Shown: positions 1 through 8,865 of the stretch, in pieces
Numbering within the stretch: the first letter of the stretch is position 1
Layout of the letters: every line of letters starts with the position of its first letter
Source of the DNA: Chamaelirium japonicum
Taxonomy: Eukaryota; Streptophyta; Magnoliopsida; Liliales; Melanthiaceae
Reading direction: 5' to 3'
DNA length: 64,000 nt
Assembly (NCBI GenBank): GCA_947650365.1
Contig: OX393550.1
Coordinates: 121,584,374 to 121,648,373 of the forward strand
The notes under the pieces: generated by a model
What the model was told of the DNA's origin: nothing
Seen by the model: the letters and a program-made list of their open reading frames with translations, nothing else
Databases searched by the model: none
Position numbers and translations under genes: made by a program

Positions 1-79
1 GCTAACAGGGAGCGAGATCCACATTGGGCTGAAGAGGCCTTAGTACAACACATCTAAACTCGGTAAATTGCTTAGACAA

Positions 80-166
80 AGAGCTCGCTCAGGAGCTCGC
101 CCAAGCTCGCTCAGGAGCTCGCCCAAAGCTCGCCCAGGAGCTCGCCCGAGCTCGCCCTCGCTTCCC
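80..166 (+). repeat. GCTCGC-rich short tandem repeats in 5' LTR (contracted)
   Basis: Degenerate repeats of the form GAGCTCGCCCAAGCTCGCTC fill this stretch. It is the shortened counterpart of the longer field at 4306-4555 in the 3' LTR. The 24-bp segment at 90-113 corresponds to both 4316-4339 and 4485-4508, which marks where 169 bp were lost. Confidence 0.85.
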
Positions 167-490
167 CAGTGAGATCGCCCCCAGTAAGAGCAGCATAAAG
201 ATTACCAGGTGTCGAGAACCCACTGAAGCTACGTGGACGATTGCAGTCCACGGAAGCCCATCGGAGTCGGTTTGAGACCTCCCAGACTTGAACATTCTAG
301 AAGATTCCCCTGGCGGCAACAGAACAGCAGCTGCTGTCCCCCACTACTTCTTCAGGCGAGCTAGACGACAAAGAATGTCAGGGGTCCAAGTTCCAAGAAC
401 TGTCAGAGACTACTGTGGGCTGGAACGTGGGGGCCTAGAAGGTGCCGGAAAGAGCTTCCACACGTCATGCTCCGATAGGTCGCCCATGTC

Positions 491-497
491 AATAAAT
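491..497 (+). promoter_or_regulatory. Altered TATA box in 5' LTR (AATAAAT)
   Basis: The 3' LTR has TATAAAT at 4886-4892. The aligned 5' LTR bases read AATAAAT, a single T-to-A change at the first position. The change weakens the TATA match and also creates an AATAAA hexamer, the canonical polyadenylation signal. Whether either affects expression is not known from sequence. Confidence 0.55.
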
Positions 498-694
498 GCA
501 CATCCCCAGGCTCCAAAGTACAGGTTCGAAATCCCTTTCCCTACCACTTTGGTATACAACAGCTCGCCGTTGTGCTACCGTGACTGACTTGAGCGTCGGA
601 GGGTCTGCGCTCCTAAGGGAGCCAGCCGTTCTCACGTTCTCTTTTCTATCTTGCAGGTGGCTCGCAAGGACCGGTGAAAAATCCCCCAAACATC

Positions 695-710
695 TGGCGC
701 CGTCTGTGGG
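695..710 (+). other. Primer binding site, TGGCGCC type
   Basis: TGGCGCCGTCTGTGGG begins two bases after the LTR-terminal CA, where a tRNA primer binding site is expected. The first nine bases (TGGCGCCGT) fit the 3' end of plant tRNA-Asp as I recall it, and the remainder departs from it. The primer identity is therefore tentative, while the position is well supported. Confidence 0.8.
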
Positions 711-781
711 ATCTATCGACTGGTTCCTGCGAGAACGCCCACAACCACACGGTTAAGAGCCTTGCTTCTCCAGACACCCGG
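711..781 (+). other. 5' leader between primer binding site and gag start
   Basis: Short untranslated leader of 71 bp. The gag frame stays open upstream to GTG at 674, but the first in-frame ATG is at 782, so upstream reading is taken as leader. No ATG occurs before 782 within the leader. Confidence 0.6.
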
Positions 782-2026
782 ATGGCTCCGGTCACGCGGA
801 GGCAGAAACGGGTGAAAGCCCACGCCGAGTCTGCACAAAGCGAGCTGCTCGCTGAAGCATCACAACCCCCTGTCCCGCTCAATGGCCATCTCCTTTTGAA
901 GGTGTTGGCCACTCAGCGGGCCATGGTGGGCGAGAAAGTGCGACTGCGCCAGATTCCGACGACGAGCCGGATCACTGATCTATCCCCCGGGCTCACCCCG
1001 CGGAGGAAAGAGTCAGTGATCCCATCCCAGCGTCCAGGAGTGTCGGCGGGGGTTGTTTCCCCTGTGCGACCTCCCCTTGTCCCAGCATCGCATCAGCCCA
1101 CTATGGCGCCCACATGGCGGGCATCCCAGCAGGAGCCCCCTGTGGAGGACGCAGTGGCGCGCCGGACGAGAGGGACCGCGCTCGAGCGGCCGCAGCAACT
1201 TGGCACCCAGCGCTCCAGCAACAAGTCAACCCTGCCGATGGCCCCTCCTCGCCGACGAAGCCTCGGTGCGGACTCGGGCGAGTTAGAGGACGTCGCCCCC
1301 GAGCACAACCGTAGCAAGGCTGCGAACCGGTTTCGAGGAAGCGTGCATGATTGCTTGGTACCTGCGCAGCTGTCTTTGGGAAATCACCCCGAGCGCTGGC
1401 AGCTACTTAGCACGCCCGTCGACCTCTTAGAAGAGCTCGCTGTCCGGGGAGGGAGCTCGCCCTTCACCAACGAGGTTCATCAGGGAGGTTTCCCTCAGCA
1501 CTGGACCCCACCAAAGTTTGTTTTGTTCAACGGGTCGCAAGACCCCGTGGACCACCTCTTGGCCTACCGAAAGTTGTTATTCTTTCGGGATCAGGACCAC
1601 GTTTTGTGCCGCGCCTTCCCGAGCAGCTTGGTGGGTTTGGCCCTCGACTGGTTTCATAAGTTACCTCCGGGCTCGGTCCCGAACTTCACTGCTCTATCCG
1701 GGCTATTCCTGGAACAGTACCGGTGCAATCGGCGACCTCCGAAGCAGATCGAATCACTGTTCGGTCTTACCAGGGGCGCAAGGGAGACCCTCCGGTGCTT
1801 CTCGATGCAATTCCGGAACGCCTATCTCGCTCTTGAGGACTCAGCAGGGCGAGACCGGACGGCCGTGAGTGCCTTTCGGAGCGCGCTCCCAGAAGGAGGT
1901 GAGCTTCATGACGCGATAGTCATTTTTGATCCCCGCACCATGATCGAGCTCTTTGCCTTGGTCCAACAACACATTAAGCTCGAAGATGTGGTGCTGGATC
2001 GTCAAGGGAAGATGGCCGAGCAGTAG
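782..2026 (+). CDS. gag: Gag protein of Ty3-type retrotransposon, no zinc knuckle
   Basis: A 414-residue frame from the first ATG at 782 to TAG at 2024-2026. Residues 1 to about 220 are rich in Arg, Pro, Ser and Ala and look disordered. A retrotransposon Gag (capsid) domain lies at about 250-352, with DPVDHL at 254-259, LDWFHKLPPGS from 288 and FLEQYR at 309-314. These fit the usual plant pattern of DP..HL, then a WF..LPPGS turn, then F...Y. In family members this domain packages element RNA into cytoplasmic virus-like particles. No CCHC zinc knuckle follows. The frame ends soon after the capsid domain with EDVVLDRQGKMAEQ, and no protease or pol frame continues. The reading frame has no internal stop or frameshift, so the protein may still be made or was until recently. 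The start choice is moderately sure and the domain call strong. Confidence 0.87.
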   Translation: MAPVTRRQKRVKAHAESAQSELLAEASQPPVPLNGHLLLKVLATQRAMVGEKVRLRQIPTTSRITDLSPGLTPRRKESVIPSQRPGVSAGVVSPVRPPLVPASHQPTMAPTWRASQQEPPVEDAVARRTRGTALERPQQLGTQRSSNKSTLPMAPPRRRSLGADSGELEDVAPEHNRSKAANRFRGSVHDCLVPAQLSLGNHPERWQLLSTPVDLLEELAVRGGSSPFTNEVHQGGFPQHWTPPKFVLFNGSQDPVDHLLAYRKLLFFRDQDHVLCRAFPSSLVGLALDWFHKLPPGSVPNFTALSGLFLEQYRCNRRPPKQIESLFGLTRGARETLRCFSMQFRNAYLALEDSAGRDRTAVSAFRSALPEGGELHDAIVIFDPRTMIELFALVQQHIKLEDVVLDRQGKMAEQ

Positions 2027-2154
2027 CAGTCCCCTACCTTGTGCGTAGGCGCCCTCTTGTAAACCATTTTGTGCGATAGTGTGTTTGGACTAGTTCAAAT
2101 CTGTGCTCGATAGTAATCTACAGCGATCAACTCACGTGCAGCGTCCTCAAAGAA
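2027..2154 (+). other. Non-coding interior spacer after gag
   Basis: No ORF or domain follows the gag stop. The stretch contains a CACGTG hexamer at 2133-2138 and leads directly into the 78-bp repeats. In an autonomous relative, the rest of gag and pol would begin here. Confidence 0.6.
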
Positions 2155-2544
2155 CAGTCCGCCGTTGTGCGGACTTAAAGCAAGACCGGGATCCTCAGAG
2201 GCAGCCATTGGGCGACCTTGAGCTTCCCGGGGCAGTCCGCCGTTGTGCGGACTTAAAGCAAGACCGGGATCCTCAGAGGCAGCCATTGGGCGACCTTGAG
2301 CTTCCCGGGGCAGTCCGCCGTTGTGCGGACTTAAAGCAAGACCGGGATCCTCAAAGGCAGCCATTGGGCGACCTTGAGCTTCCCGGGGCAGTCCGCCGTT
2401 GTGCGGACTTAAAGCAAGACCGGGATCCTCAGAGGCAGCCATTGGGCGACCTTGAGCTTCCCGGGGTAGTCCGCCGTTGTGCGGACTTAAAGCAAGACCG
2501 GGATCCTCAGAGGCAGCCAGTGGGCGACCTTGAGCTTCCCGGGG
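2155..2544 (+). repeat. Five tandem copies of a 78-bp repeat
   Basis: Copies start at 2155, 2233, 2311, 2389 and 2467, each exactly 78 bp and nearly identical. Each opens with a perfect 7-bp inverted repeat, AGTCCGC and GCGGACT around a 6-base loop (2156-2175 in copy 1). Each also contains GGATCCTCAGAGG. Because 78 is a multiple of three and the unit lacks stops in some frames, long open frames appear on both strands. They start without ATG and show no known domain, so I treat the array as non-coding. Confidence 0.93.
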
Positions 2545-2810
2545 CAGTCCTAAACCGAGGTTCTGAGGATCCTTAACCGGTCAGGGGGTAGCTAGCTTTT
2601 TGATTCTTTTATCGCTCGTTGGACTTCCACCCTTTGGCCCTTACGCTCTGTTTTGGTTCGATTTCTATCGTTTTGTATTTTTGTCGAGCTATAGGGCCCC
2701 ACTATTTCGAACATATCGAATTCTCGTGCATATCGATCTTTTTGCGATGTCGTTTATTTTTTATCGATTTAGCTACCTCGTCCGGGGTATGGTCCTCGAA
2801 TCGTCGGGGA
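2545..2810 (+). other. T-rich spacer in retrotransposon interior
   Basis: Begins with a 6-base remnant of the 78-bp repeat, then CTGAGGATCC, the inverse of a motif found in every 78-bp copy. A T-rich stretch follows, with runs such as GCTTTTTGATTCTTTTATCG. Short open frames here lack domains and credible starts. Function unknown. Confidence 0.6.
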
Positions 2811-3340
2811 GAACACATACGCGGCCTGATGCCACGCAGCTTAGCTCGTTGAGCGACCTGGTGACATCACGGGCAGACGCGACAGAGATACCATACGCGG
2901 CCTGATGCCACGCAGCTTAGCTCGTTGAGCGACCTGGTGACATCACGGGCAGACACGGCAGACACCATACGCGGCCTGATGCCACGCAGCTTAGCTCGTT
3001 GAGCGACCTGGTGACATCACGAGCAGACGCGACAGAGACACCATACGCGGCCTGATGCCACGCAGCTTAGCTCGTTGAGCGACCTGGTGACATCACGGGC
3101 TGACACGGCAAACACCTTACGCGGCTTGATGCCACGCAGCTTAGCTCGTTGAGCGACCTGGTGACATCACGGGCAGACGCGGCAGAGACACCTTACGCGG
3201 CCTGATGCCACGCAGCTTAGCTCGTTGAGCGATCTGGTGACATCACGGGCTGACGCGGCGGAGACACCTTACGCGGCCTAATGCCACGCAGCATAGCTCG
3301 TTGAGCGATCTGGTGACATCACGGGCAGACGCGGCACAAC
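2811..3340 (+). repeat. Seven tandem copies of a 74/76-bp repeat
   Basis: The anchor GCGGCCTGATGCCACGCAG recurs at 2821, 2897, 2971, 3047, 3121, 3197 and 3273, at spacings of 76, 74, 76, 74, 76 and 76. Each copy has the short dyads GCTCGTTGAGC and GTGACATCAC. The 2-bp difference falls in the CACGGCAGACACC versus CGCGACAGAGACACC linker. No coding potential is apparent. Confidence 0.92.
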
Positions 3341-3448
3341 TTTTGGCACAAGGCCACACCAGTTTGTTGTCCACGTGGCAGTAGCGGGAGGCAGTTTGAG
3401 CAGAACACAGAGAGAAGAAGCACCAGTGGCCATGGCTCACAGCCCGCC
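3341..3448 (+). other. Interior spacer with a G-box-like site
   Basis: Unique sequence between two repeat fields. CCACGTGGCA at 3371-3380 contains the palindromic CACGTG core that plant bZIP and bHLH factors bind. Occurrence by chance is quite possible. Confidence 0.4.
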
Positions 3449-4045
3449 CGGAGTGGACCCTGACTGTGTGCGGCTAGTTCGCACCGGAAGGAGGCCGCCC
3501 GTGGAAGGTGCTCTCGGCCCGCCCGACGCTTGCAGTAGCGGATAGCTGCGTTCCTTGGACATAGCAGCATCGTCTTCGAGGTCTCACCCATGAGACGCCG
3601 CGCCAAAGCCCATGCCGCAAGATCGCCCGCGGTAGGAGCCCGCAGCTCGCCCGACACCGACCCTGACCGCGTGTGACAAGCACGCACCGGAAAGAGATCG
3701 CTCGTGGCTGATGCTCCCGGCCCGCCCGGCGTTTGTGGAATACTGAGAGTCAAAACTCTCGACGCAGATCGCTCACGGTTGGTGCCCGCAGCTCGCCCGA
3801 CGCAGACCCTGATCGCGTGTGGCAAGCCCGCACCGGAAGGAGATCGCTCGCGGCTGATGCTCCCGGCCAGCTCGGCGTAGACCGCCCACGGCAGGTGCCC
3901 GCAGCTCGCCCGACGCAGACCCTGACCGCGTGTGACAAGCTCGCACCGGAAGGAGATCGCTCGTGGCTGACGCTCCCGGCCCGCCCAGCGTTTGTGAAAT
4001 ACAGGTAGTCAAAGCTCTCGGCGCAGATCGCCCGCGGCATGTCCC
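3449..4045 (+). repeat. Degenerate GC-rich interior repeats
   Basis: A diverged repeat of mixed length. The motif CCCTGACCGCGTGTGACAAG, followed by GCACCGGAAGGAGATCGCTC, recurs in variant form near 3459, 3660, 3805 and 3919. GCAGCTCGCCCGAC recurs at 3642, 3788 and 3901. Spacings are irregular (about 113-200 bp). Antisense open frames across this field result from the GC-rich repeats and lack any domain. Confidence 0.75.
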
Positions 4046-4150
4046 CGCAGCCCATAAGGTTGAGGTCGCCAATGACGGGAACTCCCAATCCGACCGACGT
4101 TTGCAATAAGACTCCTCAGCAAGCGTCAAGTTTTCCTTGGACGCTCCCTC
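4046..4150 (+). other. 3' interior end before polypurine tract
   Basis: Unique, non-coding bases between the GC-rich repeats and the polypurine tract. No recognisable feature. Confidence 0.5.
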
Positions 4151-4162
4151 AGGAGGGGGTAA
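4151..4162 (+). other. Polypurine tract
   Basis: AGGAGGGGGTAA directly precedes the TGTTGGGGG start of the 3' LTR. This is the expected location of the plus-strand primer for reverse transcription. A single T interrupts the purines. Confidence 0.85.
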
Positions 4163-4305
4163 TGTTGGGGGTGGCTGAAATCCGTCCAGAAGTTGGAACC
4201 CTTATCCGTATGAGCTCAATCGAACGGCTAACAGGGAGCGAGATCCACATTCGGCTGAAGGGGCCTTAGTACAACACATCTAAACTCGGTAAATTGCTTA
4301 GACAA

Positions 4306-4555
4306 AGAGCTCGCTCAGGAGCTCGCCCAAGCTCGCTCAAGAGCTCGTCTAAACTAGCTCAGGAGCTCGCCCGAGCTCGCACAAAAGCTCGCGAAACTCG
4401 CGCAGGAGTTCGCTTGTAGTGGCAGCGGGAGTGAGACCGTCATGCATACAAAGATACCAGCACCACAAACGCCCCCAGCTCGCGCAGGAGCTCGCCCAAG
4501 CTCGCTCAGGAGCTCGCCCAAAGCTCGCCCAGGAGCTCGCCCGAGCTCGCCCTCG
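4306..4555 (+). repeat. GCTCGC-rich short tandem repeats in 3' LTR
   Basis: Degenerate GAGCTCGCCC and AAGCTCGCTC units, interrupted at about 4408-4480 by a unique segment containing GTGGCAGCGGGAGTGAGACC. Longer counterpart of 80-166. The 24-bp copies at 4316-4339 and 4485-4508 are 169 bp apart. Confidence 0.85.
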
Positions 4556-4885
4556 CTTCCCCCGTGAGATCGCCCCCAGTAAGAGCAGCATAAAGATTAC
4601 CAGGTGTCGAGAACCCACTAAAGCTACGTGGACGATTGCAGTCCACGGAAGCCCATCGGAGTCGGTTTGAGACCTCCCAGACTTGAACATTCTAGAAGAT
4701 TCCCCTGGCGGCAACAGAACAGCAGCTGCTGTCCCCCACTACTTCGTCAGGCGAGCTAGACGACAAAGAATGTCAGGGGTCCAAGTTCCAAGAACTGTCA
4801 GAGACTACTGTGGGCTGGAACGTGGGGGCCTAGAAGGTGCCGGAAAGAGCTTCCACACGTCACGCTCCGATAGGTCGCCCATGTC

Positions 4886-4892
4886 TATAAAT
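4886..4892 (+). promoter_or_regulatory. TATA box of 3' LTR
   Basis: TCTATAAATGCAC is a good plant TATA match, lying ~200 bp before the LTR end. That is a plausible U3 location, with transcription starting some 30 bp downstream. Placement on a 3' LTR means it could drive readthrough into the adjoining satellite. Confidence 0.6.
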
Positions 4893-5087
4893 GCACATCC
4901 CCAGGCTCCAAAGTACAGGTTCGAAATCCCTTTCCCTACCACTTTGGTATACAACAGCTCACCGTTGTGCTACCGTGACTGACTTGAGCGTCGGAGGGTC
5001 TGCGCTCCTAAGGGAGCCAGTCGTTCTCATGTTCTCTTTTCTATCTTGCAGGTGGCTCGCAACGACCGGTGAAAAATCCCCCAAACA

Positions 5088-5092
5088 GATCG
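5088..5092. other. Candidate target-site duplication (3' copy)
   Basis: GATCG, the five bases after the LTR, are in correct phase with the satellite monomer. Ty3 elements usually duplicate 5 bp. The 5' partner is outside the window, so this is unverified. Confidence 0.35.
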
Positions 5093-5291
5093 TATGAATG
5101 AATTAGATTCGATCGTATTAATGAATTAGAATGGATCGTGCGAATGAATTAGAATGGATCGTACGAATGAATTAGAATGGATAGATTTGTGCGAATGAAT
5201 TTGAATGGATCGTACGAAGGAATTAGAATGGATCGTACGAAGGAATTAGAATAGATCATACGAAGAAATTAGAATGGATCGTACGAATGAA

Positions 5292-5531
5292 TTAGAATGG
5301 ATCGTATGAATGAATTAGAATGGATCGTGCGAATGAATTAAAATGGATCGTATGAATGAAATAGAATGGATCGTATGAATTAGAATGGATCGTACGAATG
5401 AAATAGAATGGATCGTACGAATGAATTAGAATAGATTGTGCGAATGGATTAGAATGGATCATACGATTGAGTAAGAATGGATTGTACGAATGAAATAGAA
5501 TAGATCGTACGAATGAATTAGAATGGATCAT
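5292..5531 (-). repeat. 240-bp higher-order module, copy 1
   Basis: Ten or so distinctive monomer variants in fixed order, including the shortened AATTCATACGATCC and TTACTCAATCGTATGATCC forms. Full copies also lie at 12577-12816 (-), 15695-15934 (+), 56563-56802 (+), 57722-57961 (-) and 63361-63600 (+). The 79-codon frame in each reflects loss of the TAA normally present in CCATTCTAATTC, not coding. Confidence 0.85.
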
Positions 5532-5875
5532 GCTAATGAATTAGAATTGATCGTACGAATGAATTAGAATAGATTGTGCGAATGAATTAGAATGGATCGT
5601 ACGAATGAATTGGAATGGATACATTCGTGCGAATGAATTAGAATGGATCGTATGAATGAATTAGAGTGGATACATTCGTACAAATGAATTAGAATGGATC
5701 GTACGAATGAATTAGAATGGATACATTCGTGCGAATGAATTAGAATGGATCATATGAATGAATTAGAATGGATCGTTTGAGTGAATGCGAATGGATCGTG
5801 CGAATGAATTAGAATGGATTGTACGAATGAATTAGAATGGATCGTACGAATGAATTAGAATGGATACATTCGTGC

Positions 5876-7304
5876 GAATCCATTCTATTTCATTCGTACG
5901 ATCTATTCTAATTCATTCGCACGATCCATTCTAATTCATTCATATGATCCATTCTAATTCATTCGTACGATCCATTCTAATTCATTTGTACGATCCATTC
6001 TAATTCATTCGCACAATCTATTCTAATTCATTCGTACGATCCATTCAAATTCATTCGCACGATCCATTCTAATTCATTCATACGATCCATTCTATTTCAT
6101 TCATACAATCCATTCTTACTCATTCGTACGATCCATTCTAATTCATTTGCACGAAGGTATCCATTCTAATTCATTCGTACTATCCATTCTAATTCCTTCG
6201 TACGATCCATTCTAATTCCTTCGTACGATCCATTCTAATTCATTCGTACAATCCATTCTAATTCCTTCGTATGATCCATTCTAATTCATTCGTACGGTAT
6301 GATTCATTCTAATTCATTCGTACGATTCATTCTAATTCAATCCATTCTAATTCATTCGTACGATCCATTCTAATTCATTCGTACGATCCATTCTAATTCA
6401 TTCGTATGATTCATTCTAATTCAATCCATTCTAATTCATTCGTACGATCCATTCTTACTCATTCGTACGATCCATTCTAATTCATTCGCACGAATGAATC
6501 CATTCTAATTCATTCGTATGATCCATTCTAATTGATTCGCATGAATGTATCCATTCTAATTCGTTCATACGATCCATTCTATCTCATTCATACAATCCAT
6601 TCTATTTCATTCGTAGGATCCATTCTAATTCATTCGCACGATCCATTCTAATTCATTTGCATGATCCATTCTAATTCATTCGTACGATCGATTCTAATTC
6701 ATTCATACGATCCATTCTAATTCATTCGCACGAATGTATCCATTCTAATTCATTCGTACGATCCATTCTAATTCATTCGCACAATCTATTCTAATTCATT
6801 CACATGATCCATTCTAATTTATTCGCACGATCCATTCTAATTCATTCATACGATCCATTCTAATTCATTCATATGATCCATTCTAATTCATTCGCACGAT
6901 CCATTCTTACTCATTCGTACGATCCATTCTAATTCATTCGCACGATCCATTCTAATTCATTAATACGATCCATTCTAATTCATTCGCACGATCCATTCTA
7001 ATTCATTCACACTGATACGATCCATTCTAATTCATTTGCACGAATGTATCCTTTCTAATTCATTCGTACGATCCATTCTAATTCATTCGCACAATCTATT
7101 CTAATTCATTCGAACGATCCATTCTAATTCATTCGTACGATCCATTCTAATTCATTCGTACGATCCATTCTAATTCATTCGCACGATCCATTCTAATTCA
7201 TTCGAACGATCCATTCTAATTCATTAGCACGATCCATTCTAATTCTTTCGCACGAATGTATCCATTCTAATTCATTCGTACGATCCATTCTAATTCATTA
7301 GCAC
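5876..7304 (-). repeat. Satellite block, T orientation
   Basis: Uninterrupted T orientation, ending at the poly-A junction at 7301-7340. Most of it recurs directly at about 13.16-14.6 kb (offset ~7285) and inverted at about 10.2-11.6 kb. It carries the marker CGTACGGTATGATTCATTC at 6291. Confidence 0.9.
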
Positions 7305-7340
7305 GAAAAAACATGATCCACTCACATACGAATAAATTAG
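7301..7340. repeat. Poly-A orientation junction, copy 1
   Basis: GCACGAAAAAACATGATCCA followed by CTCACATACGAATAAATTAG joins T to A orientation. The A run has no counterpart in the monomer. Other copies: 10160-10199 (inverted), 16809-16848 and 60790-60829. Confidence 0.85.
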
Positions 7341-7924
7341 AATGAATTAGAATGGATTGTGTGAATGAATTAGAATGGATCGTATGAATGAATTAGAATG
7401 GATCGTGCGAATGAATTAGAATATGGATCGTACGAAGGAATTAGAATGGATCGTACGAATGAATTCGAATGTATCCTTTCTAATTCATTCGTACGATCCA
7501 TTCTAATTCCTTCGTACGATCCATTCTAATTCATTCGTACGATCCATTCTAATTCATTCGCACGATCCATTCTAATTCATTCGTACGATCCATTCTATTT
7601 CATTCATACGATCCATTCTAATTCATTCATACGATCTATTCTAATTCTTTCGCACGAATGTATCCATTCTAATTCATTCGTACGATCCATTCTAATTCAT
7701 TCGCACGATCCATTCTAATTCATTCATACAATCCATTCTAATTCTTTTGCATGAATGTATCCATTCTAATTCATTCGTTCAATCCATTCTAATTCATTCG
7801 TACGATCCATTCTAATTCATTCGCACGATCCATTCTAATTCATGCATACGATTCAATCTAATTCATTCATACGATCCATTCTAATTCATTCGCACGAATA
7901 TATCCATTCTAATTCATTCGTACA
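7305..7924. repeat. Satellite, short A block then T block
   Basis: A orientation to about 7467, then T to the TACATGTA switch at 7921-7928. The A-to-T switch (GAATTCGAATGTATCCTTTC) recurs near 16975, 23148, 31828 and 60977. Confidence 0.88.
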
Positions 7925-8865
7925 TGTATGAATGAATTAGAATGGATCGTACGAATGAATTAGAGTTGATACATTCGTGCGAATGAATTAGAATGGATCG
8001 TACGAATGAATTAGATTGGATCGTATGAATGAATTATAATGGATCATGCGAATGAATTAGAATAGATCATACGAATGCATTAGAATGGATCGTAGGAATG
8101 AATTAGAATGGATACATTCGTGCAAAAGAATTAGAATGGATTGTATGAATGAATTAGAATGGATCGTGCGAATGAATTAGAATGGATACATTCGTGCGAA
8201 TGAATTAGAATGGATCGTATGAATGAATTAGATTGGATCGTATGAATGAATTAGAATGGATCGTATGAATGAATTAGAATGGATCATACGAATGAATTAG
8301 AATGGATTGTACGAATGAATTAGAATGGATCGTTTGAATGAATTAGAATGGATCGTACTTATGAATTAGAATGGGTCATACGAATGAAATAGAATGGATC
8401 GTACGAAGGAATTAGAAAGGATCGTACAAACGAATTAGAATGGATCGTATGAATGAAATAGAATAGATCGTACGAATGAATTAGAATGGATCGTATGAAT
8501 GAATTAGATTGGATCGTATGAATGAATTAGAATGGATTGTACGAAAGAAATAGAATAGATCGTACGAATGAAATAGAATGGATCGTACGAATGAATTAGA
8601 ATCGATTGTGCGAATGGATTAGAATGGATCATACGATTGAGTAAGAATGGATTGTACGAATGAAATAGAATAGATCGTACGAATGAATTAGAATGGATCG
8701 TATGAATGAATTAGAATGGATCGTGCGAATGAATTAGAATGGATCGTACGAATGAATTAGAATGGATCGTATGAATGAATTAGAATGGATCATAGTAATG
8801 AATTAGAATGGATCCTACGAATGAATTAGAATAGATTGTGAGAATGAATTAGAATGGATCTGGAT
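7925..8865 (+). repeat. Satellite block, A orientation
   Basis: Left half of the palindrome centre. The stretch 8345-8570 is matched in reverse complement by about 8930-9150. The last ~290 bp (8580-8865) form the spacer between arms and hold a partial 240-bp module. Ends at TCTGGATCGTGTATCC (8860-8875), repeated near 49786. Confidence 0.9.

Larger units (their letters stand above)
1..692 (+). repeat. 5' LTR, partial
   Basis: Aligns with 4227-5087 of the 3' LTR. The first ~64 bases are missing because the window starts inside the LTR. It ends in AAACA immediately before the primer binding site. Relative to the 3' LTR it has 11 substitutions in 692 aligned bases and lacks one 169-bp segment. 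As the 5' LTR it should carry the promoter for the genomic RNA, but the base that begins the TATA box in the other copy is changed here. Confidence 0.93.
1..5087 (+). mobile_element. Non-autonomous Ty3-type LTR retrotransposon (gag only), 5' end cut by window
   Basis: Two near-identical direct repeats (1-692 and 4163-5087) flank an interior that starts with a TGGCGCC primer binding site and ends in a polypurine tract, the standard LTR-retrotransposon layout. The only convincing coding region is a gag ORF. The remaining ~2.1 kb of interior is non-coding and repetitive, and no protease, reverse transcriptase, RNase H or integrase reading frame is visible on either strand. This matches large non-autonomous derivatives that use enzymes from a related full element. 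Superfamily Ty3 is inferred from the Gag domain type. The 3' end abuts satellite DNA directly, so the element appears inserted in, or at the edge of, the satellite. The 5' flank and target-site duplication lie outside the window. Confidence 0.9.
4163..5087 (+). repeat. 3' LTR, complete (925 bp)
   Basis: Starts TGTTGGGGG and ends CCCCCAAACA, so the ends form an imperfect inverted repeat with TG...CA termini. The start is set by the polypurine tract and the end by comparison with the 5' LTR and the abrupt change to satellite at 5088. It contains an intact TATAAAT at 4886-4892 and a 169-bp segment missing from the 5' copy. A pyrimidine tract followed by TTGCAGGTGG at 5046-5055 resembles a splice acceptor. 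Frames of 66-121 codons inside the LTR occur in both copies but lack domains or ATG starts. Confidence 0.94.
5088..5875 (+). repeat. Satellite block, A orientation
   Basis: First block after the retrotransposon, entirely A orientation. It contains a 240-bp module (5292-5531) that recurs elsewhere. It ends at a hairpin-like switch, GAATGGAT and ATCCATTC around a 12-base loop at about 5860-5887. Confidence 0.9.

Noticed and set aside
645..660. Splice acceptor in the LTR (pyrimidine tract then TTGCAGGTGG)
   Set aside because: The resemblance is real and present in both LTRs, but no matching donor or spliced product can be argued from this window.
2095..2576. Repeat-protein genes on both strands of the 78-bp array
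   Set aside because: Unit length divisible by three makes open frames automatic. The + frame starts at GTG and no family is recognisable.
2600..2905. Hydrophobic small ORF (possible membrane protein)
   Set aside because: T-rich spacer DNA translated. The start is not ATG, and the frame runs into the 74/76-bp repeats.
2821..3320. TGACATCA in the 74/76-bp repeats as a bZIP (as-1-like) enhancer
   Set aside because: One base off the TGACGTCA core in every copy. Without expression data it is only a short dyad.
3319..4129. Antisense ORFs of up to 168 codons
   Set aside because: Arginine- and alanine-rich translations of GC-rich repeats, with repeated segments and no domain.
288..4982. LTR frames of 66-121 codons on both strands
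   Set aside because: Most lack an ATG start, they overlap each other, and they follow LTR sequence rather than any protein family.
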